DNA of 64,000 nucleotides from Polyodon spathula (GCF_017654505.1 NC_054534.1:45917226-45981225), one strand, 5' to 3'. Shown: positions 32,378-44,026, counted from the first letter of the stretch. A program made the numbers and translations. The notes: generated by a model not told the origin, from the letters alone.

Positions 32378-34328
32378 AAGCCAAAATATTCAGTGAAAAA
32401 AGACACTTTACAGAGCATTAAAAAAGGACCAAAAAGAAAGTACGCAGAAAGAGTACACAGAACTGCAAACGCAAGTCAAAAAGGAAGTTAGAAAGGCCAA
32501 GAGAGAAATAGAAATGAACATTGCTAAGGGAGCTAAAACCAATTCCAAAATGTTTTTCCAATATTACAACAGCAAGCGAACATTCAAAGAGGAGATTAAA
32601 TGTTTAAGAGATACAAATGGCAAAATCATAGATGAAGAAAAAAAATATAGCAAATATATTAAATGATTACTTTACACAAGTTTTTACAAAGGAAAATACC
32701 GACAACATGCCCCACATGTCATCCAGTTCCCATCCAGTTTCAAATAACTTTAGCATAACTGAAGCAGAGGTGTTAAAAGGACTAGGAGCTCTTAAAATAA
32801 ACAAATCCCCTGGGCCGGATGAGATCCTCCCAGTAGTACTCAAAGAAATGAAAGAAGTTATTTACAAACCGCTAACCAAGATCATGCAGCAGTCTCTTGA
32901 CACAGGGGTGGTACCGACAGACTGGAAAATTGCAAACATAATACAGATACACAAAAAGGGAAACAAAACTGAACCAGGTAACTACAGACCAGTAAGCCTG
33001 ACTTCTATTATATGCAAACTTATGGAAACTATAATAAGATCCAAAATGGAAAATTACCTATATGGTAACAGGGTCCTGGGAGACAGTCAACATGGTTTTA
33101 GAAAAGGGAGATCGTGTCTAACTAACTTGCTTGATTTTTTTGAGGATGCAACATTGATAATGGATAATTGCAAAGCATATGACATGGTTTATTTAGATTT
33201 CCAGAAAGCTTTTGACAAAGTCCTGCACAAAAGATTAATTCTCAAACTGAATGCAGTTGGGATTCAAGGAAACACATGTACATGTTACATGGATTAGGGA
33301 ACAGAAAGTACTTATTAGAGGAAAAACCTCAGAATGGAGTGTGGTAACCAGTGGTGTACCACAGGGATCAGTATTAGGTCCTCTGTTATTCCTAATCTAC
33401 ATTAATGATTTAGATTCTGGTATAGTAAGCAAACTTGTTAAATTTGCAGACAACACAAAAGTAGGAGGAGTGGCAAACACTGTTGTAGCAGCAAAGGTCA
33501 TTCAAAATGATGTAGACAAGATTCAGAACTGGGCAGACACATGACAAGTGACATTTAATAGAGAAAAGTGTAAGGTACTGCACGCAGGAAATAAAAATGT
33601 ACATTATAAATATCATATGGGAGATACTGAAATTGGAGAAGGAATCTATGAAAAAGACCTAGGAGTTTTTGTTGACTCAGAAATGTCTTCATCTAGACAA
33701 TGTGGGGAAGTATAAAAAAGGCTAACAAGATGCTCGGATACATTGTGAAAAGTGTCGAATTTAAATTAAGAGAAGTAATGTTAAAACTGTACAATGCACT
33801 AGTAAGACCTCATCTTGAGTATTGTGTGCAGTTCTGGTTACCTCGCTATAAAAAAGATATTGCTGCTCTATATAGAGTGCAAAAAAGAGCGACCAGAATT
33901 ATTCCACGCTTAAAAGGCATGTCCTATGCAGACAGGCTAAAATAATTGAATCTGTTCAGTCTTGAACAAAGAAGACTACGTGGCGACCTAATTCAAGCAT
34001 TCAAAATTCTAAAAGGTATTGACAGTGTCGACCCAAGGGACTTTTTCAGCCTGAAAAAAGAAACAAGGACCAGGGTTTACAAATGGAGATTAGACAAAGG
34101 GGTATTCAGAACTGAAAATAGGAGGCACTTTTTTACACAGAGAATTGTGAGGGTCTGGAAACAACTCCCCAGTAATGTTATCGAAGCTGACACCCTGGGA
34201 TCCTTCAAGAAGCTGCTTGATGAGATTCTGGGATCAATAAGCTACTAACAACCAAATGAGCAAGATGGGCCGAATGGCCTCCTCTCGTTTGTAAACTTTC
34301 TTATGTTCTTATGTTCTAAGCCAGAATA
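32378..34328 (+). mobile_element. CR1-type LINE, 5'-truncated, with ~11-bp target duplication
   Basis: The LINE body is 32389-34317. It is flanked by AAGCCAAAATA (32378-32388) and AAGCCAGAATA (34318-34328), a duplication identical at 10 of 11 positions. Its 3' end reads GGGCCGAATGGCCTCCTCTC and GTTTGTAAACTTTCTTATG, ending in TTATGTTC repeats, as in CR1-like elements. It inserted into the Harbinger transposase. The 5' end lacks the endonuclease. Confidence 0.9.
32632..34248 (+). pseudogene. CR1-type LINE reverse transcriptase (stops and frameshifts)
   Basis: The first frame (32632-33297) has INKSPGPDEILPVVLKEM, NYRPVSLTSIICKLME, QHGFRKGRSCLTNLL and VYLDFQKAFDKVLHKRL (first catalytic Asp). After a frameshift (33251-33544) come GVPQGSVLGPLLFLIYINDL and KFADNTKVGG, where the catalytic FADD has become FADN. 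A stop follows at 33542. The region 33700-34248, in other frames, gives the conserved C-terminal segment YNALVRPHLEYCVQFW, QKRATRIIPRLKGMSYADR and LFSLEQRRLRGDLI. The mutated FADN box and several stops make it inactive. Confidence 0.9.
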
Positions 34329-35100
34329 AACCTTGTTACCATTACAGGGGAACTATCTGACTTCTTCAGTAGTACATACCATCTCCCCTTGAGCTGGCCA
34401 TAGGCACACTCTGTTACCATACGTGCTCTGCTTAGACGGTAATTGAAATACCCCTGCTTAGGAGTCAACACAGCATTTGTGAATGGTTTTGTTAGCCATA
34501 TCTGCAGTACAAATGTAGAGTCCCAGAGGATAAGAGGCAGGATGTTGCTTTCCTGTAAAGCAAGCTGTGTGGACTGAAAAATCAAACAGTCATGAGAATT
34601 TCCAGGAAATCCACAGGACCCCCAAATTAATCTGCCTTTAGCTACCTACCATAGCCATTAATACCATTAATACAATTGAGTAGAAGTTTTTAAAGTTGTG
34701 ATATTTCTTTTTTGCCTCAGGGCCATCTGGTGGACATTTAATTGGGTTGTGGCAGCCATCTATCGCTGCCCAAGAATATGAAAATTACCACAGTTCTTCC
34801 ATGCCTACATTTTTTTTTTTTCTTAAAGCTTTCTTCACATTTTGGGAAATGCTTTCCAACGCATTCATCCCACATGACATCCACGATTGCCTGTGTAACA
34901 TCTCTAACAATTTCTTGGCATGTGGAAAGCCCATTTCCTGTCAACTGAGATAATGTGTAGAAATAACTGCCTCTTGCAAGACAGTATAATGTTATGCCAA
35001 GTCTGCATTCTTGGGAAAGAAGCTGAGCTGTCACATTGTCCTTGTCAATAAGTGGTCTGATCTTTTCCAGTATGTAGCTGAAGGTTTTCCTGGAAACATA

Positions 35101-36640
35101 ATTAATGATTAGTTCTATGCGACACTGATTTTTTTATTTTTTTAAAGCAAATAGGGGTTATAGTTAATTATAAGTTTACATACAAAATGTGTATAACTGT
35201 CTTTATGCAAACTGCTACTGAATTCAGTAGCAATTTGTGTGCTGACAATAACTGCCAGCAAGTATTGCTAGCAATAACTGCCAAGTGTAAAAGCATCCTA
35301 GGCCTTGATATTACAGTCTTTTGCAAAATTCAAAGCATATAATACATCTATGTTTTTATTTAATTTATAAAATTTGTTTTTGTTCAGTTATCCATATTTT
35401 AAAGTTGCTTTTTAAATTCTCTTCATTAATAAGAGTTGTAAATATGAACCGACTGTCTCGATCAAATCAGTAACACTGATCACTCAGCCATTCAATCAGG
35501 CAGGAATAATGAACAGATGATCATTATTAGGACTCATAGCAAATTAGCATCATATAGTGATATTTAAAATTTAAACATGGAAATTAATAATGGTATAATG
35601 AAAATTAAACATTCAAGGTGTATTTTGTTTATTTAATTTCATATAGGCCTATGACTTTTTTATTTTTTAATATTTTTTTTTGTTTTTGCTCTGTGGTCCT
35701 GTACAGTCCTTATGTTACACAGTACAAATTGTTAATAGTAGAACACGTGTTCCCTGAATACTTTATTGAATCATATGTTGCATGTAGTTCACCAATTATA
35801 ATGTCAGTTCAAGCATCTACAAGACTGATGTACGTCTGTTGCAACAGATTGACTTGCAGAAAGAAGTAGTGTAGTTGTCATTAGGCATTTCATGAAGAAA
35901 TGTCTTCTCACCATCATTTTCTTCTTTTCTGTCTCTCGAACAACCTTCCAAATAATGAAGAGAGACTTTAATGCATACTTAATCTTCAGTCTGAAACTGG
36001 CCTAAGAATCTTGCAGGTTTGTAGGCAGTCTGATGCTTTGTGTGTATCATTACATTGAAACCATTGCTCATCTTTTCACACCCAGGCAACACAGTGACCA
36101 TGGCTGACGGTTTTCCCTTTATGGATCACAATTGCCAGAGTTTAAAATGTTTTCCTATCAATTACAACTCTGTCATGCTTTAAATTGGTAAGTACTGTAT
36201 TAATTGCAATATCATATCATTTTAATAAACTAATAAACAATATGGTGAATAATTAATTATGTGTTTGAATTTTAAAATGGTGCTATATAAATCTGATGAT
36301 ACATAGAATATGCTATAACACAACAAATATAATAGATATCGATATACAAATATAATAAATAAGACACACAAATAACACATGCACACGATGTTTAGCAGTG
36401 CAATGTCATATCATTTTAATAAACTAATAAATAATATGGGGGATAATTAATTCTGTGGTTGAATTTTAAAATGGCTCTATATAAATCTGGTGATACAGAG
36501 CAGTATGTTTATTTTCTAACTCAGCACAAGTACCATTCCAAATAAGTCATTTTTGGTAGGAATAAACATATCATTCATGTATTTACAGAATCATTTCCAT
36601 TTCAGAATATTCTTTCAAAAACTGTAAACAGGAGCATGTT
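35101..36640. other. No confident gene; possible Harbinger 5' exon and a direct repeat
   Basis: A minus-strand open stretch near 36000-35875 (YALKSLFIIWKVV, then a Lys-rich segment) could be the first exon of the Harbinger transposase, but I cannot link it. The rest is AT-rich. It contains the direct repeat listed at 36205-36495. Confidence 0.3.
36205..36495 (+). repeat. ~97-bp direct repeat, 194 bp apart
   Basis: The segment 36205-36301 recurs at 36399-36495 with about ten differences (shared TATCATTTTAATAAACTAAT and GAATTTTAAAATGG, ATATAAATCTG). No coding sequence. It may be a local duplication that includes the ~97 bp between the two copies. Confidence 0.8.
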
Positions 36641-36650
36641 ATCATTTATG

Positions 36651-37292
36651 TCTTGTTGTCAAACAACATTTTTTGTGACTTCCTGCATGATTTTACGCCC
36701 TGCTCTTGGAGAGATTTTGGCAGGACAGCCACTCCTGGGAAGATTCACTACTGTCCCAAACTTTCTCCATTTGGACGATATGGCTCTGACTGTGGTTTGG
36801 TGGAGGCCCAGAGCCTTAGAAATGGCTTTGTAACCCTTTCCAGCTTGATAGGTGTCAACTTTTTTCCGGGGATCTTCAGGAATTTTTTTTGATCGTGGCA
36901 CGATGTACCTCTAGAACTTGTGTGCTAACAACTTCATTCTGATGGTAAGGGCCAAAGTTAGTAGGAGTATATTGGGCAGGGCTGGCCCAAATCAAGCCTG
37001 ATTGTCAACCAAAGTATTTAAACAGCTGACCCTAACTATCCCTTTAATTGGGTTGGGTTAACTGGGACGGGGGAGGGGGCAATAACTTTTTCACAGCTGA
37101 AGATTGCATGTTTGATTACCTTGCACACCAAACAAATGAAATAAACACAAAACTTTGGTGTCATTTTTTTCTCTCAGACTCCTTCTATATACTACTACAA
37201 CCCGCAAAAAGATCTAACCAAATTCAATGTGAAAAAATTTGCAAAAATGCAGAAAATTAGACATGGGGAAAATACTTTTTCACTCCACTGTA
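36651..37292 (-). mobile_element. Tc1/mariner 5' fragment
   Basis: The minus-strand terminal repeat occupies about 37080-37292 and ends at CACTGTATAT. The transposase N-terminal part lies at 36901-36659: MPRSKKIPEDPRKKV, then a helix-turn-helix with YKAISKALGLHQTTVRAI and LPRSGCPAKISPRA. It is cut off before the catalytic domain. The relic at 22086-22204 is from the same family. Confidence 0.85.
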
Positions 37293-38215
37293 TATCTTAT
37301 TTTCAGTGTGCAGAAGAGTAGGGGGTTAATAATTGATCATAACAAAAAATAAAAACATCTTACTTTGGGCCGGACCAAATCAAAGGTAGCCCTTAGTGAA
37401 CAAGAAAGCAAAAGCATTTGTGGCAATAAAACACAAGAAAAATTCCAAGCGAAGTCTCGTGGAACCAAAACAAGCCCTTTTCGCCCTTCAAAAAGCAGCT
37501 ATCGCTTGTTGACTACAGGTGTGTTGAGAAGGGGGAGTGGTTTGCTATCGCCCAACCAAATCTACTCAATTCCAGCTAAAAATCACATTGCAAGACTTTT
37601 GCAGGACCAGATTTTATAGTCAGCTTCGAACTTGTCAAAAGCTATCTCATATTAAGCAAATATAAAAAAAAAAGTTAACACTAAACAGCATATTATTATA
37701 TGTATTATTTCTATTATTATCATAATATATATTGTGTTTGTTGCACTTTTAAGCCAGACACGCACAAGACCAACCTTTAGCCTACTACATTTTTTTTGGT
37801 TTTTGCCACAGTTTGAGTTAAATGTTTAGTAAAGCAATACGTATTATTTCTTCAATGCGTACAAACAATAAACTCTTTTCTACTTTGAGAGAGAACGGAT
37901 TTTCAAAATTCCCCTTAAACTGAAAGTAATTGATGTGTAAATTCGTTACACCTTTGCAGAGGTGAATCCTATGGTGGAACTGCTGTGCGAAGCAAACAAG
38001 TCACACTGATCAACTACTTCCCATCAGATCTATAATGATTAGCTATGGATGAATAGATGAGAAACGGGATGATGCTTTGCTTGGGAGAGTATTTGCATAT
38101 TATTGGCCTACACAGGCCACCGTTCTAGTACAAGGGAGCAGCATGCCAAACGGTCCCCTCGAAGTGTATAAATCCATGTAGATAACAAAATTATGTAATA
38201 CCTATAATCAATAAA
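37293..38215. other. No gene seen
   Basis: AT-rich. The short ORF at 37365-37619 has no recognisable domain. A (TATT)-rich stretch lies near 37690. Confidence 0.5.
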
Positions 38216-38904
38216 TTAATCAATCAAATTTACACTTAATATAGCGCCCCATATACAGGGGGAGCATCTCAGGGCGCTTGTCACAAAGACGATAGTAGTG
38301 GGTGACGTCAGACCAGAAACAGGGACCAACACAGAATAGACAGACGTGGAGTTTGATGAAGCTGAGCACTTGCTTGCACTCCACTTTTAATAAATGATCA
38401 AACAGAAAATTAAAAGTTGTAACAAGAAAACAGCACATGTCACTTGAGGCCAAATTAAACAGACAAACAAAATGAATAGACACTAACAAACAGGGTGGAC
38501 AAACGCTGAATACAAAACAGGTAAGGTGCTGGTGCTTCCAGCACTCGTTATATTTACTTTTTTCTTTCTTTGTTTTAAATTCTCTCCTCTCCACACCCGT
38601 TCTCTACTCACGAACATACAACCCTGAGTGAGTGAAACATGCAGGCTTCTATGCAGCTGTACTGAGACTTGATTGCTAATCAATCATTCAATTGGAATCT
38701 TGGTACAACTGCACATGAATTAAATTAGTGCACTCCCGTGTCCACTCACTATACGCTTTTTAATCTGCACGTGGAGTGATGTGCAATCCTCGTGCCTAAA
38801 TACAAATATACATTTTAAATCCCTCGTGTTACACAGACCCATTTATATCCTGTGTACCAATGACTATACACCAACATTAACACACCACATGCAACATATA
38901 ACAC
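38216..38904 (-). repeat. SINE-type tail followed by unclassified repeat-like DNA
   Basis: At 38216-38300 the minus strand reads GACAAGCGCCCTGAGATGCT, then GGGGCGCTATATTAAGTGTAAA and a GATT-rich tail, a common fish retroposon 3' end. The remaining part to 38904 has the look of an old LTR but I could not define ends. Confidence 0.35.
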
Positions 38905-39388
38905 TGTGACAGGGTCTTCCTCGTGTCACGCATGTTCAAGCATACAGAGAGACAGAGGTTGGTGTTGAAACGCCGGCACAGGCGCGCAGGATTTATTAAC
39001 AACAAACAGAAAACGAAAGTAAAATAAAGCCGGTCATGTGACATTACCAGCGATGGTAACCACAGATGACAAATACAGCAAACTGTACAAAAAGTGCAAA
39101 ATAAAACACAATACCCCAAACTATAACTCAAAAGGCACCGTGAAAACGGCAGGCCTTGCAGCAGCCCCTATCACAGCGATCGCCATGCTTTTATACTGAC
39201 GCTCCGCTGAGACACGCCCACCCGCCTGCGGGAACAGCTGATTGCTTTCAGCTGCTGCTCCACGCAGACGGGTACTCGTCCCCAGCGGAGTGCCACAGAA
39301 GCTAAACAATTAAATCAATATTAACAATTAACACAAAAACATACAATAAACTACATATTCCATTGTGCAAGGCTTACGCTTTGCCACA
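38905..39388 (-). repeat. Gypsy LTR (left), 484 bp
   Basis: On the minus strand it begins TGTGGCAAAGCGTAAGCC and ends ACCCTGTCACA. A purine-rich tract (TGAGCGGGAGGATA) lies immediately upstream, as expected before a 3' LTR. Confidence 0.75.
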
Positions 39389-39616
39389 TATCCTCCCGCT
39401 CAGAATGGAACTCATAGGGGTCCATTCGACAAAACAAAAAAACACAAGGGTGGGTGGGAGGGAACATTAGAGCCAGGTGCAACCTCCATACCATCATACC
39501 AGACACCAGGCTCCAACGTTAGCATTGCTATAAACAATAAACATGCACACACATATAACCACTATCCACATACCAATAATTATTAATCCCCAGGGCTTCT
39601 ATAAGGGGGCGCCCAT

Positions 39617-40150
39617 TCAACCCCGCTTACCCCCTAAACCAAGTGCCCCTTCACGGGGCTTCTCTCCAGAGAATTGACCCTCCTCCTTCTGAGAGCTGTA
39701 AATAACCACATTGTTGATATACGCTGCTGCATACTCACAATGTGGGTGTAAGACCTGGTCCATCAGTCTCTGAAAGGCAGAGGTCACACCATATAGCTTA
39801 AATGGCATAGTTAGAAAGAGAAAATTGAGTTTTCTCTCTAGAGCTGCAGGTTAAGGTGATCTGCCAGTATCAATTCGTCAGGTGCAAAGTGGAGATGAAC
39901 TTAGCTGTTCCCAGTTTGTCGAGAAACTCATCGACCCGAGGCATGGGGTAGGTATCAAACATGGAAATAGAGTTTACCTTATGGAAATCAACAAAGTAGC
40001 AGTTGGTGCTGTCCTTTTTGGCAGCAACAATCACAGTTGGACTGCACTACTCGCTCCAAAGTTCGAGCATCTCCCGTACCTCTTTGCTAACGTCACCTCT
40101 CCGACTTTCTGGGATCTGGTAAGGTCTCTCTCACACTGTGATCCTGGAGG
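39617..40150 (-). pseudogene. Gypsy reverse transcriptase fragment
   Basis: The minus-strand translation in shifting frames shows EVREMLELWSE, SPTVIVAAKKDS, YPMPRVDEFLDKLGTAKFIS and TLHLTN (Asp of the first RT motif replaced by His). It continues MPFKLYGVTSAFQRLMDQVL and AAAYINNVVIYSS. The catalytic YxDD box has become YINN, so both Asp are lost. Directly after VVIYSSQ the sequence joins a short Gly/Arg-rich end (EGALGLGGKRG) and a stop at 39617. RNase H and integrase are therefore deleted. Confidence 0.8.
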
Positions 40151-41224
40151 AGTGATAATAGCATATTCAACAAAATTAGTTCAACCAGGCAAGTCAGAAA
40201 AAGAAACATCATTGAACTCTTCAATTAACTTACGCAGATCTTTGCTGATCAGGAAATAACTGTTCCCCCATTGGAATGTCTCTGGTGCTAGGGGCCTCTA
40301 GACAGGGGCCTAAATCATTCTCTACTTCACCTGGGGATATAAATAAGGCCTCCCTTGCTTGCCAGGACTTCAACAAATTAACATGTTAAATTTCACATTC
40401 ATTTCGGCGATCGGGCTGCTTAATTCGATAATTTACCTTTCCTATAGCCCGAATCACCTCATATGGCCCCTGCGATTTAGCACACAGAGGACTTGAAGTA
40501 GCCTCTTGCTCGTTCGGTTACACTGCGTACCAACCCCCTTTGACTGCCGTTTGTTATCATCATAGCACTCTCCCACCAGACCCCAGTCTCATCTCATTGA
40601 TGCTCCCTCCCATTTTTCGATCTGTCTCTCTTTTTGTTTTTGTAGGACGAAAAGTAGGGGAAAACATATCAGTTATAAAGGGGAAAATCTCACCAAACGG
40701 TTCCCCTTTCTCTTTCTGCCACGTTTAAGTGTGTGACCAGGGCTGCCAGTAACTTCACCAATTCCTTATATTTTAGCCAGTCCCGGCCCAGAATTACTGG
40801 GTGTGTTAGCTATCCCTACTACCAGGTGACATTTGATCGGTCCTACTGATAAACAGATTTTTTAGTACTGGGTATGTCACCATGTCTCCATGGATATAGG
40901 CGACAGCCATCTGACCTTGTGGCTGCCACGACACACTGCCCAAAACAGCTGTTCGAATTAAGGTCTGTTCACACCCTGTTGTCCAGTAATGTGTGGGTTT
41001 TCACTTTCCCTATACCATATCCACAATACAAGGCCTCTCCCGACCATTTTCCCATCGCTCCCCCACTTTTGATGTCAAATAGCATGCCGTCACATCACAC
41101 TCCATTGCCGTTGGGCATGACCAGGTGAGATGTCCTGGCTGTTGGCATCTGCAATAGGGGCAAAGGGAGCTGAAGTATCTGTCCCATTGCTTAAAGGCAA
41201 CGGGGCAGGGGCAACAAATCTACC

Positions 41225-42040
41225 TTAGCTGGGGGCCAACCTTGGCCTCCATGATGGGGAGGTAAGGTTTCCCATTGGGGTTGAGGATCTAGGAGGTCTC
41301 GGTCCGGGCCCCGGTAGTGGTGGAGCTAGGAGAGTTGGCGGTGCTCGGTTGCTTCTTTGTAAGAGAGCGATGAGTAGGCAGGTCTTGGCGAAGATCATTG
41401 AGACCTTGAAATCCTCGACCAGTTTCATATCAGCTTCCAGGGTGTCAGAATTGTGCCGCCGTATCCATGCCTGGGCTTCAGCGATGACCACATGGCAAAA
41501 CTTCTCAGTGAAGATGGCCTCGCCCACCTGTATAACTGTTGGCGGATAACTGTGGGCGGAGCTTTGTCAGTGCACCATGTGGTCACGTAATCACTGCACA
41601 ACTACCCTGGGACATGTCTCTGGCGATCTCTGGTACTCCCTGAATCGTAACTTACGTGTTTCCCTCGTGATGTTCAGGCAGCGGAGAATTGCTTGCTTCA
41701 CCAGGTTGTACTGGGTATCTTTGGTGTCCATCATGGCCTATTAGGCTGGCTTTGGCCTCCCGATCAGGCTGGGCCCTAGCTGGCTTGCCTAGAACACCTT
41801 TGGCCATGACGCGGTGGTAGCCAACTGCTCAAATGTAACCAGGTATGCTTCCAGGTCATCCTCCACTGTCATCTTTGTGCCGGAGCCTTTGGGGCTGTCA
41901 TCACATGTCCTGTTGATGAATGGGAGGAGCATCGAAATACCAACCCTCTTGATTAGATCTGTTTACCTCTCATCTCTCCTTGGCCTCCTGTCTGCTATCC
42001 AACACCTCCAACAGTGCAAAAGTGTAGCGTGATCCATCCT
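41225..42040 (-). pseudogene. Gypsy gag with SCAN-like capsid segment
   Basis: The clearest part is 41527-41225 on the minus strand: FTEKFCHVVIAEAQAWIRRH, then TLEADMKLVEDFKVS. This is the SCAN-like capsid C-terminal pattern of some vertebrate gypsy gags (QAWVRRHxPxTLEEAxxLxEDF). A Pro-rich linker follows. The N-terminal part up to the primer-binding site is out of frame. The stretch 40200-41225 should hold the nucleocapsid and protease, but I could not confirm catalytic residues. Confidence 0.65.
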
Positions 42041-42042
42041 GT

Positions 42043-42790
42043 GTTCTGACACCATGTGTGGCAAAGTAGTTTGCAGTGCACAGGTGTAGAGGTGATGTGA
42101 TTAAGAAACAGAAGACAGACAACAAAGTTCACAATCCAAACAGAAACGTTTGGTCTGGCGACAGCAAAGATTAATCCCAGGCAATACTCAGCAATGTGTA
42201 TTGCACTGTTTCAAAACAACAGGATACAGTCCTGAAAGAATAAACACGGTAAAATACACACAAAAACACACACACACACAATCACAAGTCCAGAATGCTA
42301 AAGTGTAAGTGGTGAAATACAATTTATTTGTGTACAGTTGTAAATTGTTGTCCGGGTTTGGTGCTGGCCTTAAGCGACAGCTCTGGATCGTCTTAGCCGT
42401 CTAACAAGAACAAACAAGTATAATTAGACACAACAAACAAACAAAAAACTCACAGTTAGTTTACAGTTCTCCTTTAGCGGTTCGCTCTTATAACCATAAC
42501 AAAAGGAACAGATCACCTAGCCACGCCCCCTTTTGTACTGTCAGTCACGCCCCCCTGGTTAGCGAGTGCAACTGTTTTTCCTCCAATCCTCCTCCAATGC
42601 CACATATTTCCCTTCTGGGGTGATGACTTGGTGTACCATAGATCCGCCCCCTTTCTAGATGGCCGACTTCCACCTTTCCCTTTGGAATGAATTGTCAGAC
42701 TATCCAGTCCGGGGCACTCTGTTCCCTTTACATAGCGACCTCACAGGTCGGGAGGGAGATTTATAACTAAGATTCATTCTTTCTGTCACA
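42043..42790 (-). repeat. Gypsy LTR (right), 734 bp, with primer-binding site
   Basis: The LTR covers 42057-42790 (minus strand TGTGACAGAAAG to TTTGCCACA). It aligns with the solo LTR at 12404-13134. The primer-binding site at 42054-42043 reads TGGTGTCAGAAC, complementary to the 3' end of a tRNA-Leu. Confidence 0.9.
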
Positions 42791-42794
42791 ATAA

Positions 42795-43005
42795 CTATAC
42801 TATGTAACCCAATTTTTGTTCCTGGGTAGTAAATGTTATTTCTTAATTGCTCATGCCTCAAAAGTATAGAAAATGGCTATTATTCCCCACAGACTTTGCT
42901 TTTGTGACCAGGACAGTGATATTTCAAAATATCACTATTTCCAATGGGAAAACTGGCAAATGTGTGTCTTCTTGTTCACATAAAGTCAGAAAAAAACAAC
43001 ATATG
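42795..43005 (+). repeat. Conserved ~210-bp dispersed repeat, copy 2
   Basis: Second copy of the repeat at 31762-31975, in the same orientation, beginning a few bases outside the gypsy LTR end at 42790. Unclassified. Confidence 0.8.
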
Positions 43006-43149
43006 AATCCAAATTAACATGTATTTATACTATAGTAATACAAAAATGACTACAAAAGATTTAGAAGTGAGTAGTTTTTCGAGATTTACGATTATACTGT
43101 AAATACAAGTACAATTGGTGATACCCAGTCAGATGCCTCAATCTGCTCA

Positions 43150-43930
43150 ATGATACCAGATTCTAATTGCTTTAGTTCTGTTGCGACGGCACTTGTAACA
43201 GAAAGTGTCAAGCGGCACAGCTTTTACTGTACTGGAATCACGTTGTCGTGAGTTGAACAAAACAGTTAGCACATGCCATTAGTTTAACAGGGTCAGTGGA
43301 CATTCGCAGTATTGGCTGAGTTTCCTCTGAAGTAAGCACCTTTTTGCCTGCAATTTGTAAATTTAAGACCATCACTAAATCTATTTAAGTAAAGGTATGT
43401 TCCGTCATACACCATGTCACCGCGTTGGCTGTAGCTGACTTGAATTGACAAGCAATAGTCATAGCTTTCTCCAAATTAAGGTCAGGTTCATGCAAAAATC
43501 TTTCTCGAATTCAGGCATTTGAAGCACATTCAATAATGTGGCCCTCAGCCTTTCATCTGAGGGCCTATTCACGTAATGCAGCAATGTACTGGACAGTATT
43601 TTTATCAGACCTTTGAGCACGCTGTCAGATTTATGGCGGTCAACACACACACCTTTGGGATAAAATGATTTTCTAAAGCAGTATCATCAGAAGCATAGGT
43701 GGTACCTGAATTTAGCAGAGTAGAATATTTGTTGTCCTTCTGTTCCCAAACAAAAGCAAAGCAATACGCTTTCAGGGCCCAGGCAATTGATCCCCAGTTG
43801 CCTCAATAACAAGAATGTAGTTTTTAAACATTTTCATCCATGTTTTAAATAGAATTGAAGGTTCTTCCAGGCAAGGGAGAAACAAAGAATGTAGCTGAAC
43901 AGCAGCAGTGGCCATCCTCGTCACCAATTT
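43150..43930 (-). pseudogene. Gypsy gag fragment of another family
   Basis: The minus strand in several frames gives MATAAVQLHSLFLPCLEE, SILFKTWMKMFKNYILVIEA, then ALENHFIPK, DRHKSDSV and RLRATLLNVLQMPEFEKDF. This follows the order of a gypsy gag I know from fish (PGxPxxxWxxWxxxFxxYLLxxxA, then FxPKVNVxxxRxxFRxR, then LREKLLxEP). Stops and frameshifts are frequent. Neither protease nor LTR is visible beside it. Confidence 0.5.
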
Positions 43931-43966
43931 TTAGTGACCGGTAATGTAATTAAGAATAACCACAAC

Positions 43967-44026
43967 AGTATTGTAATCAAAATCAACAACTATTTAAGTA
44001 TTGTAATCAAAATCAACAGCTATTTA
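43967..44026 (+). repeat. 30-bp tandem duplication
   Basis: Two copies of AGTATTGTAATCAAAATCAACA plus RCTATTTA follow one another with one difference. Confidence 0.9.

Larger units (their letters stand above)
32259..35100 (-). pseudogene. PIF/Harbinger transposase (HARBI1-like), split by a LINE
   Basis: Read on the minus strand. The N-terminal part at about 35090-34740 contains SRKTFSYILEKIRPLI and CRLGITLYCLARGSYF, STCQEIV, the helix-turn-helix-like segment before the DDE domain. The block near 34620-34320 has PGNSHDCLIF, the second acidic box in LILWDST, and NYRLSRARMVTECAYGQLKG with the catalytic Glu. The reading frame is interrupted within FILA by the LINE at 32389-34317. It continues at 32388-32259 with CMVLHNICLEQGDAITRKLD and a TAG stop. 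Intron-like gaps occur and further damage is present near 34640-34740. Confidence 0.85.
38905..42790 (-). mobile_element. Ty3/gypsy retrotransposon with mismatched LTRs (chimeric or deleted)
   Basis: Minus-strand order: LTR (42790-42057), primer-binding site, gag (about 42040-41225), pol with RT (about 40150-39690), a deletion, a pol C-terminal remnant, a polypurine tract (39402-39389) and an LTR (39388-38905). The two LTRs do not resemble each other, although the retained segments are collinear with one element. The right-hand LTR belongs to the family of the solo LTR at 12404-13134. This suggests a fusion of two gypsy elements near 39680. Confidence 0.65.

Noticed and set aside
38905..42790. 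A normal gypsy provirus with paired LTRs
   Set aside because: The two LTR sequences differ completely, so they cannot be the pair made in one integration.
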